Assembly: GCA_012934845.2 (NCBI GenBank) | Contig: WNNJ02000849.1 | Location: 1-64,000 of the forward strand | DNA from: Pomphorhynchus laevis | Lineage: Eukaryota; Acanthocephala; Palaeacanthocephala; Echinorhynchida; Pomphorhynchidae | Reading direction: 5' to 3' | DNA length: 64,000 nucleotides | Shown here: positions 12,133 through 25,800 of the stretch, piece by piece | Layout: each line of letters begins with the position of its first letter | Position numbering within the stretch: the first letter of the stretch is position 1 | Made by a program: the position numbers and the translations under genes | Notes under the pieces: model-generated | What the model was told of the DNA's origin: nothing | The model's database searches: none | What the model saw: the letters and a program-made list of their open reading frames with translations, nothing else

Positions 12133-12989
12133 GAGGTCGATAAAGCAGTATAGTTTAATTCACAAGAAGTATTTGCTCTCTTGTTCATCATCAGAAGCTG
12201 TCATTAGCTGTCAGTCATTTCTTTCATGGATGCGTAACAAAAAGATTTAGATCGCAATTTATATATATTTCCTACAGAGTTTTACCCGTCTTTTTTCATT
12301 TTTGTATTTTACTTGAATTTCCAGACTTGAGATTTTGTTTTACTAAAATTTTGTTTATGAAATGCTGCTGTTCGACAAAAATCATAAATTTGACACTATC
12401 CATTACATAAGAATAACATTTTATCAACTTTGCCGTTTTGTAATATTTTAACCTGTGATCAGATTAACTTTATCAGATTAATCTTTGGACTTCTGTGTTA
12501 AACTGATAAAATAGTACACAAATTGTGTATTCCGCTGAGCTATCCTTCTGAGCAAAAGAAATAATACACTTAATCTCGCTAGTCAGTAAAAATAAACTTT
12601 TTTAGTTATCGCATCGTTTTCAAGCTAATTGCAGCAAATTATCTAGACAGCCTGAGATCTGTGTGGCCACATGTTAACTCACGGCACTATTTAAATTAAA
12701 AAATAACTTACTGACCTTAGTCTACTTGTTCATAGTCAAAAGTCATTGAGGTCATAAGCTAAAAGCTAAATACCCTTTATTAAAAACCAAAAGCCTTAAA
12801 GCATCATCTAAAAGCCCTTTAACAAAGAGTGGAAGTTGAACAATAAACTTTAAAACATGTCACTGACCTGTTTCACAAGTGTTGCAAACTTAAGTTCCTT
12901 TCATCTAAGTCAGATTATCGTCTTGATGTGCACATCTTATAGATGCTAAATTTGCAAATTTTAAAACAAAATCTAGTTCACATAATATA
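12133..12989. other. 3' flank of BAG gene
   Basis: This is presumably 3' UTR followed by spacer. AATAAA occurs at 12591-12596. A short local repetition of AAAAGC/TAAAAG motifs lies around 12740-12830. No gene or RNA is recognised. Confidence 0.4.
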
Positions 12990-14015
12990 CTTTCTCCTTC
13001 TGATGACCTCTATTCCTTATTCTTATACATCGTCTGCTATTTATAAGTCAATTCATAAATATTGACTTTTATTTTTAATTTTTACTTTAAATTTTAATTT
13101 GATTTAAATTATATAAAATCTTATATAACAATTATTTATTATTTATAGTTATTTATTATTTAATCATTTGAATTTTGTTAAACATTATTTTTAGTTTAGC
13201 AACATGAGCTAGAAGTCAAAAAGAGAATCGAATTATCATTCATTTAAATGTTGCTTAGCAACAATATTTTCAATAACATTTCCTCCTAATGACCGCTAAT
13301 CCATATTCTGATACATCTTCGGCTATTTATAAGTCAATTCATAAAAATTGATTTTTACTTTAAATTTTAATATGATTTAAATTATATAAAATCTTATATA
13401 ACAATTATTTAATATTTATAGTTATTTATTATTTAATCATTTGAATTTTGTTAAACATTATTTTTAGTTTAGCAACATGAGCTAGAAGTCAAAAAGAGAA
13501 TCGAATTATCATTCATTTAAATGTTGCTTAGCAACAAAATTTTCAATAACATTTCCTCCTAATGACCGCTAATCCATATTCTGATACATCTTCGGCTATT
13601 TATAAGTCAATTCATAAAAATTGATTTTTACTTTAAATTTTAATATGATTTAAATTATATAAAATCTTATATAACAATTATTTAATATTTATAGTTATTT
13701 ATTATTTAATCATTTGAATTTTGTTAAACATTATTTTTAGTTTAGCAACATGAGCTAGAAGTCAAAAAGAGAATCGAATTATCATTCATTTAAATGTTGC
13801 TTAGCAACAAAATTTTCAATAACATTTCCTCCTAATGACCGCTAATCCATATTCTGATACATCTTCGGCTATTTATAAGTCAATTCATAAAAATTGATTT
13901 TTACTTTAAATTTTAATATGATTTAAATTATATAAAATCTTATATAACAATTATTTAATATTTATAGTTATTTATTATTTAATCATTTGAATTTTGTTAA
14001 ACATTATTTTTAATT
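12990..14015. repeat. 273-bp tandem repeat, about 3.8 copies
   Basis: Units begin AACATGAGCTAGAAGTC at 13201, 13474 and 13747, exactly 273 bases apart and almost identical. A diverged, partial first unit starts near 12990. Each unit contains a family B segment (TATTTATAAGTCAATTCATAAA), so the array arose by tandem amplification of a piece of that dispersed repeat plus flanking DNA. Confidence 0.9.
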
Positions 14016-14487
14016 TATAAATAATATAAATAATAGTACTCAGTAGCTGATCTGATTTGTTTAAGTTTTGAACTTGTTAGTTGAGATCATATTTCGTTTT
14101 GTAATTTAGAATAATAAAAAATAATCACTTACATATTATGACTGGTTGCAAAGATAATTTTGATATCAAGTCGCTATCTGATCGTAATTATTGAAAATTA
14201 TTAAATATCTCAAAGTTTGAACATTCATTCTGTTCACATAATAGAAAAATATATTATCTTATGTCGCGTCGTAATATTGATTTCTGTCCTTACGCACTTC
14301 GATACCGCAAATCTTCTTGTTTTTTTTATTGCAACACCGAGTCTAAACACCAGCTTTCTCGTCATATTTTAAACTCACCTTTCAAACAATCATCAAGTAT
14401 GCTCATTGGCAAACACATTTTGAGTGTTCGCGGAATTGTCGCATCGTAGTCATTGATCTCGCTTGCACCCTACGTCCTACGTTGTTG
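14016..14487. other. Spacer with no recognised gene
   Basis: A family B end remnant (CAGTAGCTGATCTGATT) is at about 14040. A 62-codon open frame at 14261-14449 has a phenylalanine-rich run and no recognisable domain or splice context; I do not call it a gene. Confidence 0.4.
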
Positions 14488-15320
14488 ATTAGGTTCACCA
14501 ATACTAACTGCTATTGGCTTATAGATAGGATCAAAGTAGCGTGCAGAATAAAAATAGTCACTAAAATTTCAATAGTAACAATAACTACTCAGGTATATCA
14601 ACTTAAAATTAGGGGAAAACCTATATATGACCAGTTTGATAATAGTAATCATTAGGAAAAATAGGTATGTTTTCAAACTGAAGATTGCATCTTCTCCTAC
14701 CGACGCGGATTTAATTTGAAATCAGAAATGATTTCAATTAAATTTACAAAATGTAATACGAAAGTATTTTATTAAATTAAATTGCCAATAAAAGCGAACG
14801 AGTCGAGTGATCCTCAGCCAACATTAATATGATTGAAACGTGAAAAATATGTATTAGATCAGTAGCTGATGAGGTCCACCAATACTGAAATGTAGCGTAC
14901 TGCTGTTGGCGTATAGATGGGATTAAAGTAGAATGCAGAGTAAAATAGTCATCAAAATTTTAATAGTAATAATGACTGCACAAGTATATCAACTTAAAAT
15001 TAAGAAACAAACTATAGTCGAATGGTTTGAAAATTGCAATTAATTTCAAAAATATGTACGTTTTCAAATTGAAGGTTGCACCTTCCTCTACCAACGAATA
15101 TTTTATTTAAAATCAGAAATGATTTTTATTAAATTTACAAAATGTAATAAGTATTTTATTCAATCTGATTGTCAATAAAGTTGACAAGTCGAGGATTGTC
15201 AGCCAACATTAAATGAACATAAATGTAGATATTGGAATAGCAGCCGATGAGGTCCACTAATACTGAAATGTAGCGTACTGTTGTTGGCTTATAGGATTAA
15301 AGCAACGTGCAGTGTCATCA
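14488..15320. repeat. Family E repeat, two tandem units plus a partial
   Basis: Units of about 380 bases begin near 14488 and 14868 with a GAGGTCCACCAATACTGAAA-like block, and a third start is seen at about 15244. Shared internal blocks are CAGGTATATCAACTTAAAAT, a GCACCTTC... tract and GAAATCAGAAATGATTTCAA. Units differ by many substitutions, so this duplication is older than the 273-bp array. A short piece of the same family recurs at 15726-15790 and a rearranged copy at 1607-1875. Confidence 0.75.
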
Positions 15321-15359
15321 AAAATTTCAACTTTAAGTCTACATTGGTTCATTTGCACA

Positions 15360-16025
15360 GTTAATTCCGTAATATATGTAAAATACTACTTATTTTATAA
15401 TATATATGTTAAAAATTATAAATTATAAAAATTATAAAGATTTCATATAATTTATATTTACATCAATTAAAATTTATAATTGAAATTTAATAAAATCAAC
15501 TTTAATAATTGACTAATGATGAATAATATACAATGTATTCGAATAAGGAATAGAGGTTATCATTAGGAACTGCTATGTTATCAGGTTGCTGTCCTTATTG
15601 CTTTATCCCACATAGCAGCAGAAACGAATACATGCTAAAGACGTCCTGATGAAATTTAATTATCTGGTGTATCTTATTCTAATATAAAGCATATTGTTTA
15701 TTATACATTCGTAAAAAATTTCCGCTTAATAGTAACAATAACTACTCAGGTATATCAACTTAAAATTAGGAGAAAACCTATATATGACCATATATTTGTC
15801 TTTTAAAATACAAACAAATTTTTATGAATTGACAATTAAATAATTAAATCAGCTAACTGAGTCTACGTATTTAATATAATTATAAAATAAACAAAACATA
15901 ATAATGCTAAATCAAAATTTAATGATTAAATAATAAAATTAATAATTGTTTTTAGATTTTCTATAATTTAAATCAAGTTAAAATAAAAAATTGAAATTTA
16001 ACATAAACGTCATTTTTATGGATTG
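15360..16025. repeat. Family B repeats, two partial copies
   Basis: The core CTGCTATGTTATCAGG and its CATAGCAG partner lie at about 15570-15610. A reversed end (AATCAGCTAACTGAGTCTACG) is at about 15842, followed by the A+T-rich internal tract. A family E piece (15726-15790) is wedged between the two. Confidence 0.65.
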
Positions 16026-17640
16026 ACTAATATGAATAGCTTGAGATGAAGAGGAGTGAGGTAGAGTTATAATCGGAGTAAAGTGGGCAGTAGTGTGCGT
16101 AGGTATTAATCAAGTAATGCCCTGCGTTGACCGGATAGGACTATGACGTCTTCACCGCGAACAGTTTAAATACTTATGGCAGAAGCATATTCCGAATCCA
16201 ACCGAACAATGTTCTTAGGAAAAGGTTCAAGGCTACTTACCATTGCATCAGTGTTAGCTTGTAAGCAAATTCTCCCCTAGTCAAAGCTAGAAGTGGAAAG
16301 GTTGCCTTTCCCACATTCAGTGTCAACAGAAGTACGATTTATTTCACCCTTGCCAATGGAAGAGATGTCATTATTTCCCTTGCCTCATGTATTTATTACT
16401 GATCATTTATATCACTTTTTAGATATCTTGATCGGTTCAGGGTTGTCTGAAGCCGTTCCTTTTTCAAATCCCGCACTGTGAATATCAAGAGGAGTAGTAG
16501 TGACCAGCTACTCTACTAATTTTGTTATCATCACCTCTAACTGTTTGGCGTCAATAATCCTGGGAATGTCTTCTTAAGACAGACGCCTTCTTTCTTGTAG
16601 TTTCACTGAACGAGGAGATTTCAGGTTGAGTGAGCGAGGGACTGGAGTGTTTAGTCTGGTAGGCTTCAATGTAGGATGACTATGCAGGGTGGTCATTTTC
16701 GAAGTTTGCGGATTGTTCGCCCATTGCATTAATTACTGTCATGATTATTGATCACATAAATTCCACATCTGTGCAATCTCTGTAGTTAGAGACTTAATGC
16801 CACCACTTCCTACAGTTATTGCAGTTGGAGTAATTCGAGTCGTCGATGGGAATTAATTTGAATTTGATGTTGCACCCGAGGAATTGATTGCAAGCAGACA
16901 TTGGAAGCATTACTTTCAGAAGTATTGGTCAAGCAATGCAGAGAGGGTCTCTATCTATTCACATTATAAATCTAGTGCTGGCTAGACCGAAGGTTTTTTA
17001 AGATGTCCTCGACAAATAAGTCTAGAACAAGGTTTGAGATTTTTACTGTGATCAAATTTCGAAAGGTTTGTCTCGAAATACCTCACGTACTTTTCTGTCA
17101 ACTTCGAGGAATCAAATGAGATTATGTACGAGTTAGTAAATATTTTAGTGGAGTTAAGAATAACTCTGTTATTGTAAGTAGACATAATTCTGTAAAATGT
17201 GTTCATCTATTTGCAGAGGCTTAGTAACTGAGACGATGACTTGGTTAGGGAACTTTTTTAATCAGTGGAAGCTATACCTGGTTGATGCTAGTATAAGAAT
17301 TCAAATCACTTACCTTGATTGAATCGATGTTGATTGATAGATTACCTACCAAATCTTGGTTAGGGAAACTAACCAAGTTCCCTAACCTTGGTTAGGGAAC
17401 TTTTTTAATCAGTGGAAGCTCTACCTGGTTGATGCTAGTATAAGAATTCAAATCACTTACCTTGATTGAATCGATGTTGATTGATATATTACCTACCAAA
17501 TCCTACGAAAAATCGTCGATTTTGTTACTTGAATTCGCTTTTTCGTTGCGCGATAAATCCTTAGTTCTGTATCAAAATCCAGCAACCCTTTTTGAAATTG
17601 TTTTCATTGTTTTATTCTTTTTGATAACACATTATTATTT
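16026..17640. other. G+C-richer stretch, probably a decayed mobile element
   Basis: Base composition changes sharply from the A+T-rich flanks. The minus strand has several medium open runs rich in S, T, P, R and K, separated by stops. None matches a family I can name with confidence. No host exon structure is visible. A decayed transposable element is the best guess. Confidence 0.35.
17233..17503. repeat. Tandem duplication with palindromic junction
   Basis: A block of about 115 bases starting TTGGTTAGGGAACTTTTTTA (about 17239-17353) is repeated at about 17386-17503 with few changes. The junction between them carries inverted TTAGGGAA and TTCCCTAA pieces. It lies inside the G+C-richer stretch and has no gene function that I can see. 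Confidence 0.8.
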
Positions 17641-18151
17641 GTGATACGATAGATGACACTCTCTACAGTCACGAAATCGATATCTCAAAATTAAGATTGA
17701 AGGCCATCAGAAGGATCTGTGTTGTTATCACTAATTGTTTAAATTTAATATTTTTATACTATTTTGTTGGTTTATGCATCTCCATTATAGGGAATATAAA
17801 AATCCATTAAACTTGATTGAAAATAAGCAGAAAAATAATGTCGTAACCAATAATACATAGTTTCAGTATTTCTGACAGAGTTTATATTACCGATAAAACA
17901 AAGTCCACAGGTCAATAATAACTTGTCAGTAGAACAAATTAAGTGAGTATATGTTATAAGTTATAATTATTATATTTATATCGAAATTGTATAATTTAAA
18001 GTTTACAATTAATTCAAAATTTGATTGTTTACAAATAGAACTGAACGCATCGGAAGTAAATTTATTATTTCTAGACTTGCACACTAACTATCTAGTGAGA
18101 ACTTTATTTTGGCGATTGTGAGATTGGCGTAACACTTGTCGTTTGTAAAAA

Positions 18152-18631
18152 ATGGTAAGTGCTGATTTGGCAGTAAAAGAAATTATCGAAGGTATACCGA
18201 CGATGCACGATTTTGATAAAATTGCTAAGCAAAATCGAAAACTGTTACAGAATTTGGATAATTATTTAAAACACGAAGATACTTCACTGGAAGATGACTT
18301 ATCGACAATCTCAAAAACGATTGAACTATGTGATTGTATGATGAAACAAGCTGCTGTCTATTCAGATCAGGACGTGGATCGTTTGATTGAATGCCTAAAA
18401 TCGTTTAAAACAATTATTTCAAGTAGTTTGGATACGAATATGTCATTAGAACGTAAAATGATAAAAACTGCCCTGGAGTCGGTTTGTGTTGATAATGTCG
18501 GATATAATCTTGAAATTAGGAAGGAGTCTGGCACTATCGATGTCTGGCACAAGCGAGACGTAAACGGACAAAGAAAAAGAATTGCACAGATATGCGATGA
18601 TCCTAAGAAGATAATATCAATTCGACGTTAA
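18152..18631 (+). CDS. Intronless gene, 159-residue protein of unknown function
   Basis: A single open frame runs from ATG at 18152 to TAA at 18629. An in-frame TAA lies two codons before the ATG, so the start is firm unless the exon is spliced. The protein is polar and looks largely alpha-helical: FDKIAKQNRKLLQNLDNYL, then acidic and leucine-rich stretches, ending in a basic tail (GQRKRIAQI ... IISIRR). No signal peptide, membrane segment or zinc motif is seen, and I do not recognise a family. The start context ATGGTAAGTG also matches a splice donor, so it could instead be the end of a short first exon; the long open frame with non-A+T codons argues against that. It lies 1.2 kb from the 3' end of the convergent nuclear receptor gene. 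Confidence 0.65.
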   Translation: MVSADLAVKEIIEGIPTMHDFDKIAKQNRKLLQNLDNYLKHEDTSLEDDLSTISKTIELCDCMMKQAAVYSDQDVDRLIECLKSFKTIISSSLDTNMSLERKMIKTALESVCVDNVGYNLEIRKESGTIDVWHKRDVNGQRKRIAQICDDPKKIISIRR

Positions 18632-19864
18632 TAGAATACATTCTCTGTATGAATGTATGAATGTATGTTTTCTATTTTTATGTAATTTTGTACTTTGCAA
18701 ACTAAGAAGTTTGCTTAGTTAAATTTACTTTTTTGTCAACAAAAAGTAAATTTAAATGGTTCAGCTGATTTCAAATTGCTAATTTTAATTTTAAGTTAAT
18801 AAGCAAATTATGTTTTCTGTTGCGTAGTCATTTCTTGCTTAATACATCAGTTCTTTTCGAATTCGGCCGAGCATTAAGCAATTCTAAACACTATTTTTTA
18901 AAAAGGACTCGTAAATTATCTTTAGCAAATCTGAACATTGCGAGATAAAACAAAGCATGACAAATTGTTTTTTTAATATAAAAATATTTTTTATTTCTGA
19001 AAAATATATTATTTTTATGTTATTTATTTATGTTATTTACTTATTTTTATATCATTTTTATTATTTTTGGATGATTATTGGTGAAAGAGTTTATTTAATT
19101 GTAAATGCAATTTACTTCTATTTATTGTTAGTCAAAGTAACTAAATATCAATTTGCATAAAAATTGCATTGCCCGATCCTTACAAAGTATTTGGTAGCTT
19201 GGAGTATTATTAGTCTAATTTGTAGATTGAAGAAGATTGAAACATGAGTCATACATGTCATATTTATTTCACCAAGTAAACAAACTGCAATTGTCAGAAT
19301 AAGTTCATGTTTAAAATTGACCGATTAATCAAATTAATAAAATTAAAAAATTAATCTAATTCTTGAAATTTGTCATGGACATTTTGATTTTCAACAATCG
19401 AAATTCATGAATACTTGACATTTTAGAAATTCTAGGCATTCCGTCCAAGTAAAAAAAAATTATCTCTATTTTACGTATTTGGTTCATTCATCTTTTTTGT
19501 AACTAATTAATTATTAAAAATTAATTAATTATTAATTAATTAATTAATTAATTAATTATTAATTATTTTAATAATTAATATTTGATTTATTAATATTATT
19601 TTATATATTTAAACTAAGATTGTTCTTGCGTTCTTTCCTTAAAAAAGTAGTTTTCCTTACAGACAACTAGTAATAGCTTGCTCTCTGATGAGAGCAGATT
19701 AGCGAAAAATCAAACATAAAAACAAATGCTTGTCAATAAACACGGAACTTTGTTTAGCTAAATGAAACATTTGGAGATTACAATAATACATCTATAAATA
19801 TATACAGTTTCATTGAAATATATTAAGTACAATTATCCGATCTTTGTTTTCTGCTGTGAACATC
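18632..19864. other. Spacer between two convergent genes
   Basis: The 3' ends of the small gene and the nuclear receptor face each other here. It contains simple AATTAATTAATT sequence at about 19505-19580. A 49-codon minus-strand open run near 19170-19320 was tested as an extra receptor exon and did not look like receptor helices. Confidence 0.4.
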
Positions 19865-22800
19865 TTAATTTTCTACATCATATTGACTTGATTCCTGTCG
19901 TCTTAATTTACATTCACGTTTCAGTATATAATCCAAATTAGAAATTCCGGGCCATTGAACAGCACTGTCTATACGTTTGTCCATGACACAGAGGCAGAGT
20001 CCAATTAGTGCCATAATTTCCGCACAATCTCTCAAGTTATTGCTCCCTTGCATTCTCTCCAGCTTGTCACAGAAGATTAATATCGATGAACGCATAACTT
20101 CTTCGTATTTCATATAAAGCGGTGATGATCGTACTTTAGAAGAAACAAAATGGTAAGACAAAATAAAAAAAATAAAAGTATAAATAATAAATAATAAATA
20201 ACATGTTTTATTTATTTTTATTTATAAAAATAAATAAATGCACAGGTTTAATTATGATTTACACTCCATACTTGTTAGTTTTATTATGATTTTAATTGCC
20301 GATGTTTAAATTGATGCATCTTAATATTGATTTTTTCAAAAATTGCAAAATTTGCAAACTTATATTTTTGTTAAAATTTTAATTATAATTTTGTAGTTTA
20401 AGGCAATTCTCACATGCAGTTTGACATGATGATAATAATCTCTGATTCATTAAACCGACAATGAAATCGCAATCGGCAGCCCTGTATATTATACTAGGCT
20501 TATCAAATAATATGGATTTATTTAAATTTGGTTATTTGATTATATTAAATTTCGATATTTGGTTTATGTAAAAATATTATTTCTTTTTTATAACTTTATA
20601 GGAACGAACAAATAAGTTTTATTTATCTAAAGGCACGCTAATGACAATTATGTTTCTTGCCAGGGAGGCCCATTCATATTTTGCCTGTAGACAAATTATC
20701 CTTGTTAGATTCTACAGTAGTAGAATAAATCAGGATGTATTTAAACGTTTATGAATCGACAGGAAATATTTAACCTTTTTACAAATTTGTTAAATTCTAT
20801 CATCTTTAATTTTTGTAAAAAAATAAAAAATACAGTAAATCAAAAAATGCACAAATATGATATTAAAAATTATATTAAAATTATATTTATTTTTATATTA
20901 ACTTTAAATAAAAATTATTTACATTTAAATAAAGATTATTTTAAATAAAGATTATTAATTTTAAAAATTATCTTACATTTATTTAATTTCATTTCCTCTA
21001 AGTTAATTGAAATTTTATTTTAAATGGCACAACGTTTATCAGGAAAATAACTGATAGTTAAATAATTACTGCCATTGAAATTTAAATAACTTCAAATTGA
21101 ACAAAAAATGAATTTAAAATTTAAATTCAAAATTTCAATTGAACAAACTTATTTTGTTTAATTTTTAAATTTTATTTTTTACGATTTCAGCAGCTGCTGA
21201 AATGTTATAAGTTAAACGTTAAATAGTTTAATTAAATAGTAAAAAGTTTAATTTCAAAAACGTTTTAAGTTAAAGTTTTAATTTTAGTCAAACATTTAAA
21301 ATTTTTAGTAAACATTTTAGCTACATTATTGCTGATCAAAAAAAATTTATCAGTTGTATTGTCCAAACTCGGAATTCCGTTTGAATCCAGCTTAATTGAG
21401 CTATCGCAAAACAGATTTGATCGTATCTAAAGAAAAATACAAAATCAAAAACTAAAAATCCATTTGTATGTATTTCCTTTTACATCATGAAGATAAACTA
21501 CATCACATCGGTATCTAAAGGCACGCTAATGACAATTATGTTTCTTGCCAGGGAGGCCCATTCATATTTCGCCTACAGACAAATTATCCTTGTTAAATTC
21601 TACAGTAGTAGAATAAATCGGGATGTATTTAAACGTTTATGAATCGACAGAAAATATTTAACCTTTTTACAAATTTGTTAAATTCTATCATCTTTAATTT
21701 TTATTCTACGGTAGTTCTCCAGTAACTAATTGAGACAAATTACCCTTAGCTATGTCATACCAAGAACGAGTGGAACCTTTAATTTATGAATTCCGCGTAT
21801 GTGTAACTTTACATTCGGTTTCAATATTATTTCCTTTGTAACCCTAAGGTTGCTCAAGAACGAACAACCGTTTTCGACTAGAAAATTCTAAAGTGAAGAG
21901 GTATCATATTAATGCATATTTAGTATAGGTAACATATACTAATACATCTATCCGACTACCACAGTTGCCATATAAAAATTATATTATAATATATTAATAA
22001 TTATATTATATAAATCTTCGATAATTTTTACTGTATAATTACATAACTATATACACTCGTAGTTATATTAATACAATTATATTATTTAATTAAATCAATT
22101 ATAATTAATATCAATTAATTATAATTACTAATAAGTCATTATTAATATTTTATTATTTTATTATATACCTGCAGTTTCGATAAGCATGTTTACTGTTATC
22201 TTGAGCAGCTTTGGATTTTCCTTTAACTGCAAGCCTTTTGCATAAAGTTGGATAACTTTTAATAAGCCACATAGATCTTCTCCTATTAGTTTAACGTCCA
22301 GTGCATCGTAGCCATCTAAAATTTTATTGCGAACTCAAAGTTATTTAAGTTACCGAAATGAGTAAATTTGGAATTTTCCCATTTTTAAATGTTGCTAGTT
22401 TGAAAGAATATATGCGCATACAGACACTAATCCTTCTACAAGATCTGAGATTCAATAATTACGACCGCCGCCTTCATTTATTATTTCAAAATGATAAATT
22501 TAATTTTAAATAAAAATTAATTTGCCTATAAATAAATCAATTTGTTCATTTACATCATTATTTATATAAAATATTAAAATATTATTGAAAAATGAAACTC
22601 CGAGTTATGACAAAATAATATTATACGGAATTGCGAATTATAATGAATCAAAGTTATATAAATACTTTCATGGGCTTTCACTAATTTGGTATTTCCTCAA
22701 TACATGTTAGGCTTAATATCTTATTAACATATCCTTTAATGCAAATAATTTTATTTCACATTATCACTGATCACGCAGAGATGAGGAAATGAATCTACAA

Positions 22801-25800
22801 TATCACGTATTATTACGAATCTTAAAATTATTAAAAAAATCCCAAATTTAAATAAAATCGAATATTTAAAGGACATTTAGTAACAACATGGATTTAGCAC
22901 ATGTTTGATATTGCTGTATCACGAAATATATAAATTATATGTTGTAATATTATATTTCGTAATTATATTAATATCTTAATTTCGTAATTAATTAAAATGT
23001 TAATAATATTTCTTGACAAAATTACGAAATATTTGAGTTTTTGAAATATTTAAGTGCTATTTGAAAATACTACTATAATATGTAATATTTTTCATAATTT
23101 ATGAAAAATATTTAATTTAGAATGTTAAATATATAGATATTAGATATATATATTTTTAGAATGTTAAATTAATATTTAGAATTTAAATATTAATTTAGAA
23201 TGTACAATTTATCCTTGTCGATTTATGTTATTCTGGAATTATGAAATTATACATAAATTATCAGTCGTTTATTAATGAATAATATATTAATTTATTTTAA
23301 TAAATAAATTTATTATATTTAATTAATAAGAGTATATTAATACTAATTAATACTGATTAATAATTAATAATTAATAAATAAAAGTATTTGAATTTATACT
23401 TTATAATTTTTAATGAATTTGATTTCTAAAATTGACATTTAAATATCTCGCGTAGGAGATAAATGTCGTATTTGTTAATGTCACACTTTTCCCCCGAGAA
23501 TCGAATAAAATTATAGTTTTAGTAATGTTTCGCCAGTGCAATCGTCCTCTTCAGACTAAACGTTTTTATTAAAATAGTTTGCCTTTAAATATATCTATAT
23601 AGCGCTCAAGTGTTTTATAGTACTTTGTATAATTAATAATTATCTAAAAACAATTAATTTATAATAATTTATATTCTATTCAAAAATAAAATGTTATTTT
23701 AATAAAATTTAAATTGTACTGAAACATTGAAAAGATAACTTACCTGATTTTAATTACTAAATCAAAATTTTATAATTTAATAATAAAATAAATAATTGTT
23801 TTAAGATTTTTTATAATTTATATCAAGTTAAAAAATTGAAATTGAAAATAAGAGTCATTTTTATGAATTGACTAATAAATAACAGACGTTGTATCAGAAT
23901 AAGAATTAGAGGTCATCAGGAGGAACTGCTATGCTATCAGGTTTCGACCCCTAACTCTTCTACCCAACATAGCAGCGGGGCCAAATACATGCTAAGGACG
24001 AATTTTCTCTGATGAGATTCTAGTAAGTTAGATTAGATAATCAAATCAGATAACTGAGTCTACGTATTTAATATAATTATAAAATAAACAAAACATAATA
24101 ATGATAAATCAAAATTTTATAATTTAATAATAAAATAAATAATTGTTATTTGATTTTTTATAATTTAAATCAAGATTTATATCAAAATTTAATAATTAAG
24201 AAATAAAATAAATAATTGTCAAGTTAATAATATCAAGTTAAAATAAAAAATTGAAATTTAAAATAAAAGTCATTTTTAACTTACCTGATAAGGCTAGCAA
24301 CATAAGAAATAGTGGACGCCAAACAACTTGTAGTGTCATGAGTACGTCGGATTCAGGCATGTCTTTACAAAGTCGTGATGAACATACACCATCTACTAAT
24401 CTATTGATGGCATCTCTGATATAATTTTCATGCTTTCTGTCTGCACCGGTCTGAATTATTATTTCAAATGCACTTTTTCTCTTTTCTGGAGTAAAATCTT
24501 GATCAACAATCCAGCCACAACTTAGCAAACGAACGTTAATCGATGTGCGTTTTAACTTTGGATTTTGGTGCTGTACAGGTTTAACGTCATGCTTAGGTGC
24601 TGGTTCAGAGTAATCGTAGTCATTACATTCAGAACGTGGCAGATTTGTGATATCAAACCCAAATGAAGGCGGATACTGCTCCTCCGTTTTCGTTATCCTT
24701 GGAAAATCAGGATTTTTGATAGGGCTTCCACATTTACTTTCCGATGAAAATTGAACTTGGGAAAATTGCTTGCAGCATTCAAATCTCCTGAGTCTAAATA
24801 AAATTTTGGTAATTTTAATGATCTATTAGACCTTAAGTTATTTCAATGTCATTTTACAAGCATTTCACCTAGTGACACATTATACAAGTAACCAAAAATT
24901 TCGATATTTCAAAATAATATTAAAATTTAAATAATTTTAATATAAAAATTTGTTTTAATGTTAAATAAATGGTCACATGATAAATAAGTCTGGCCAGTCC
25001 GCTATTTCGTTTGAATTCTGTTCCGACATACAAAGATATCAAATCTTTGAATTTAGAATATGGGCTTACACGTTTGTATGGCTAGTATAATGAAAGCGGA
25101 AATCGTGTGACTACTTTGAAATTAATTCGTAAATTAACATGGAATAATAAATTGAATTAAGTAGTAAAAAACATGAGGTTACAAAATACTTACTTGCTAG
25201 GGATATCGAAATTCTCCTTCGCAGTGGAATGCGTTCTTGGAATTTGAACAGCTAAAATATACACAATGAAAATTAAAAAGTTAAAACTGATCGAATTTCA
25301 AGTTAAAAAGTAATCAAATAATGAGTTTTGAAAGAATTAAAAATTAACCAAAATTTGATCAAATTTTAATATGAGATAATTGTAATCTGTACCGTGTTAT
25401 CTCATTAACGGTTTTTTAGCGATTGAAGTCTATTGGGCTAAAATTACTTTAATATTATTAAATATGTTGGCTAAAGTTGATAACACATTTAAGAATATGA
25501 ATTAAGAATTAAAACAATTTCTTACTTAAAGAACTTTTACGTTTCTAACAAGAAATTTTACTTCCGATTTAACGATCAAATTAGCTAACTGAGTCTATGT
25601 ATTTAATATAATTATAAAATAAACAAAACATAATAATGCTAAATCAAAATTTGATAATTAAGTAATAAAATAAATAATTGTTGTAAGATTTTTTATAATT
25701 TTAATCAAGTTAAAATAAAAAAGTAATTAAAAAATATTATTTAATATTTATATATAATATACATTTAATATACATTAATATAATATAAAGTGTATATTTT

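Noticed and set aside
19170-19320. Extra 3' exon of the nuclear receptor carrying helices 10-12
   Set aside because: The open minus-strand run after TTGCAG has no receptor-like leucine pattern and no matching donor in the previous exon.
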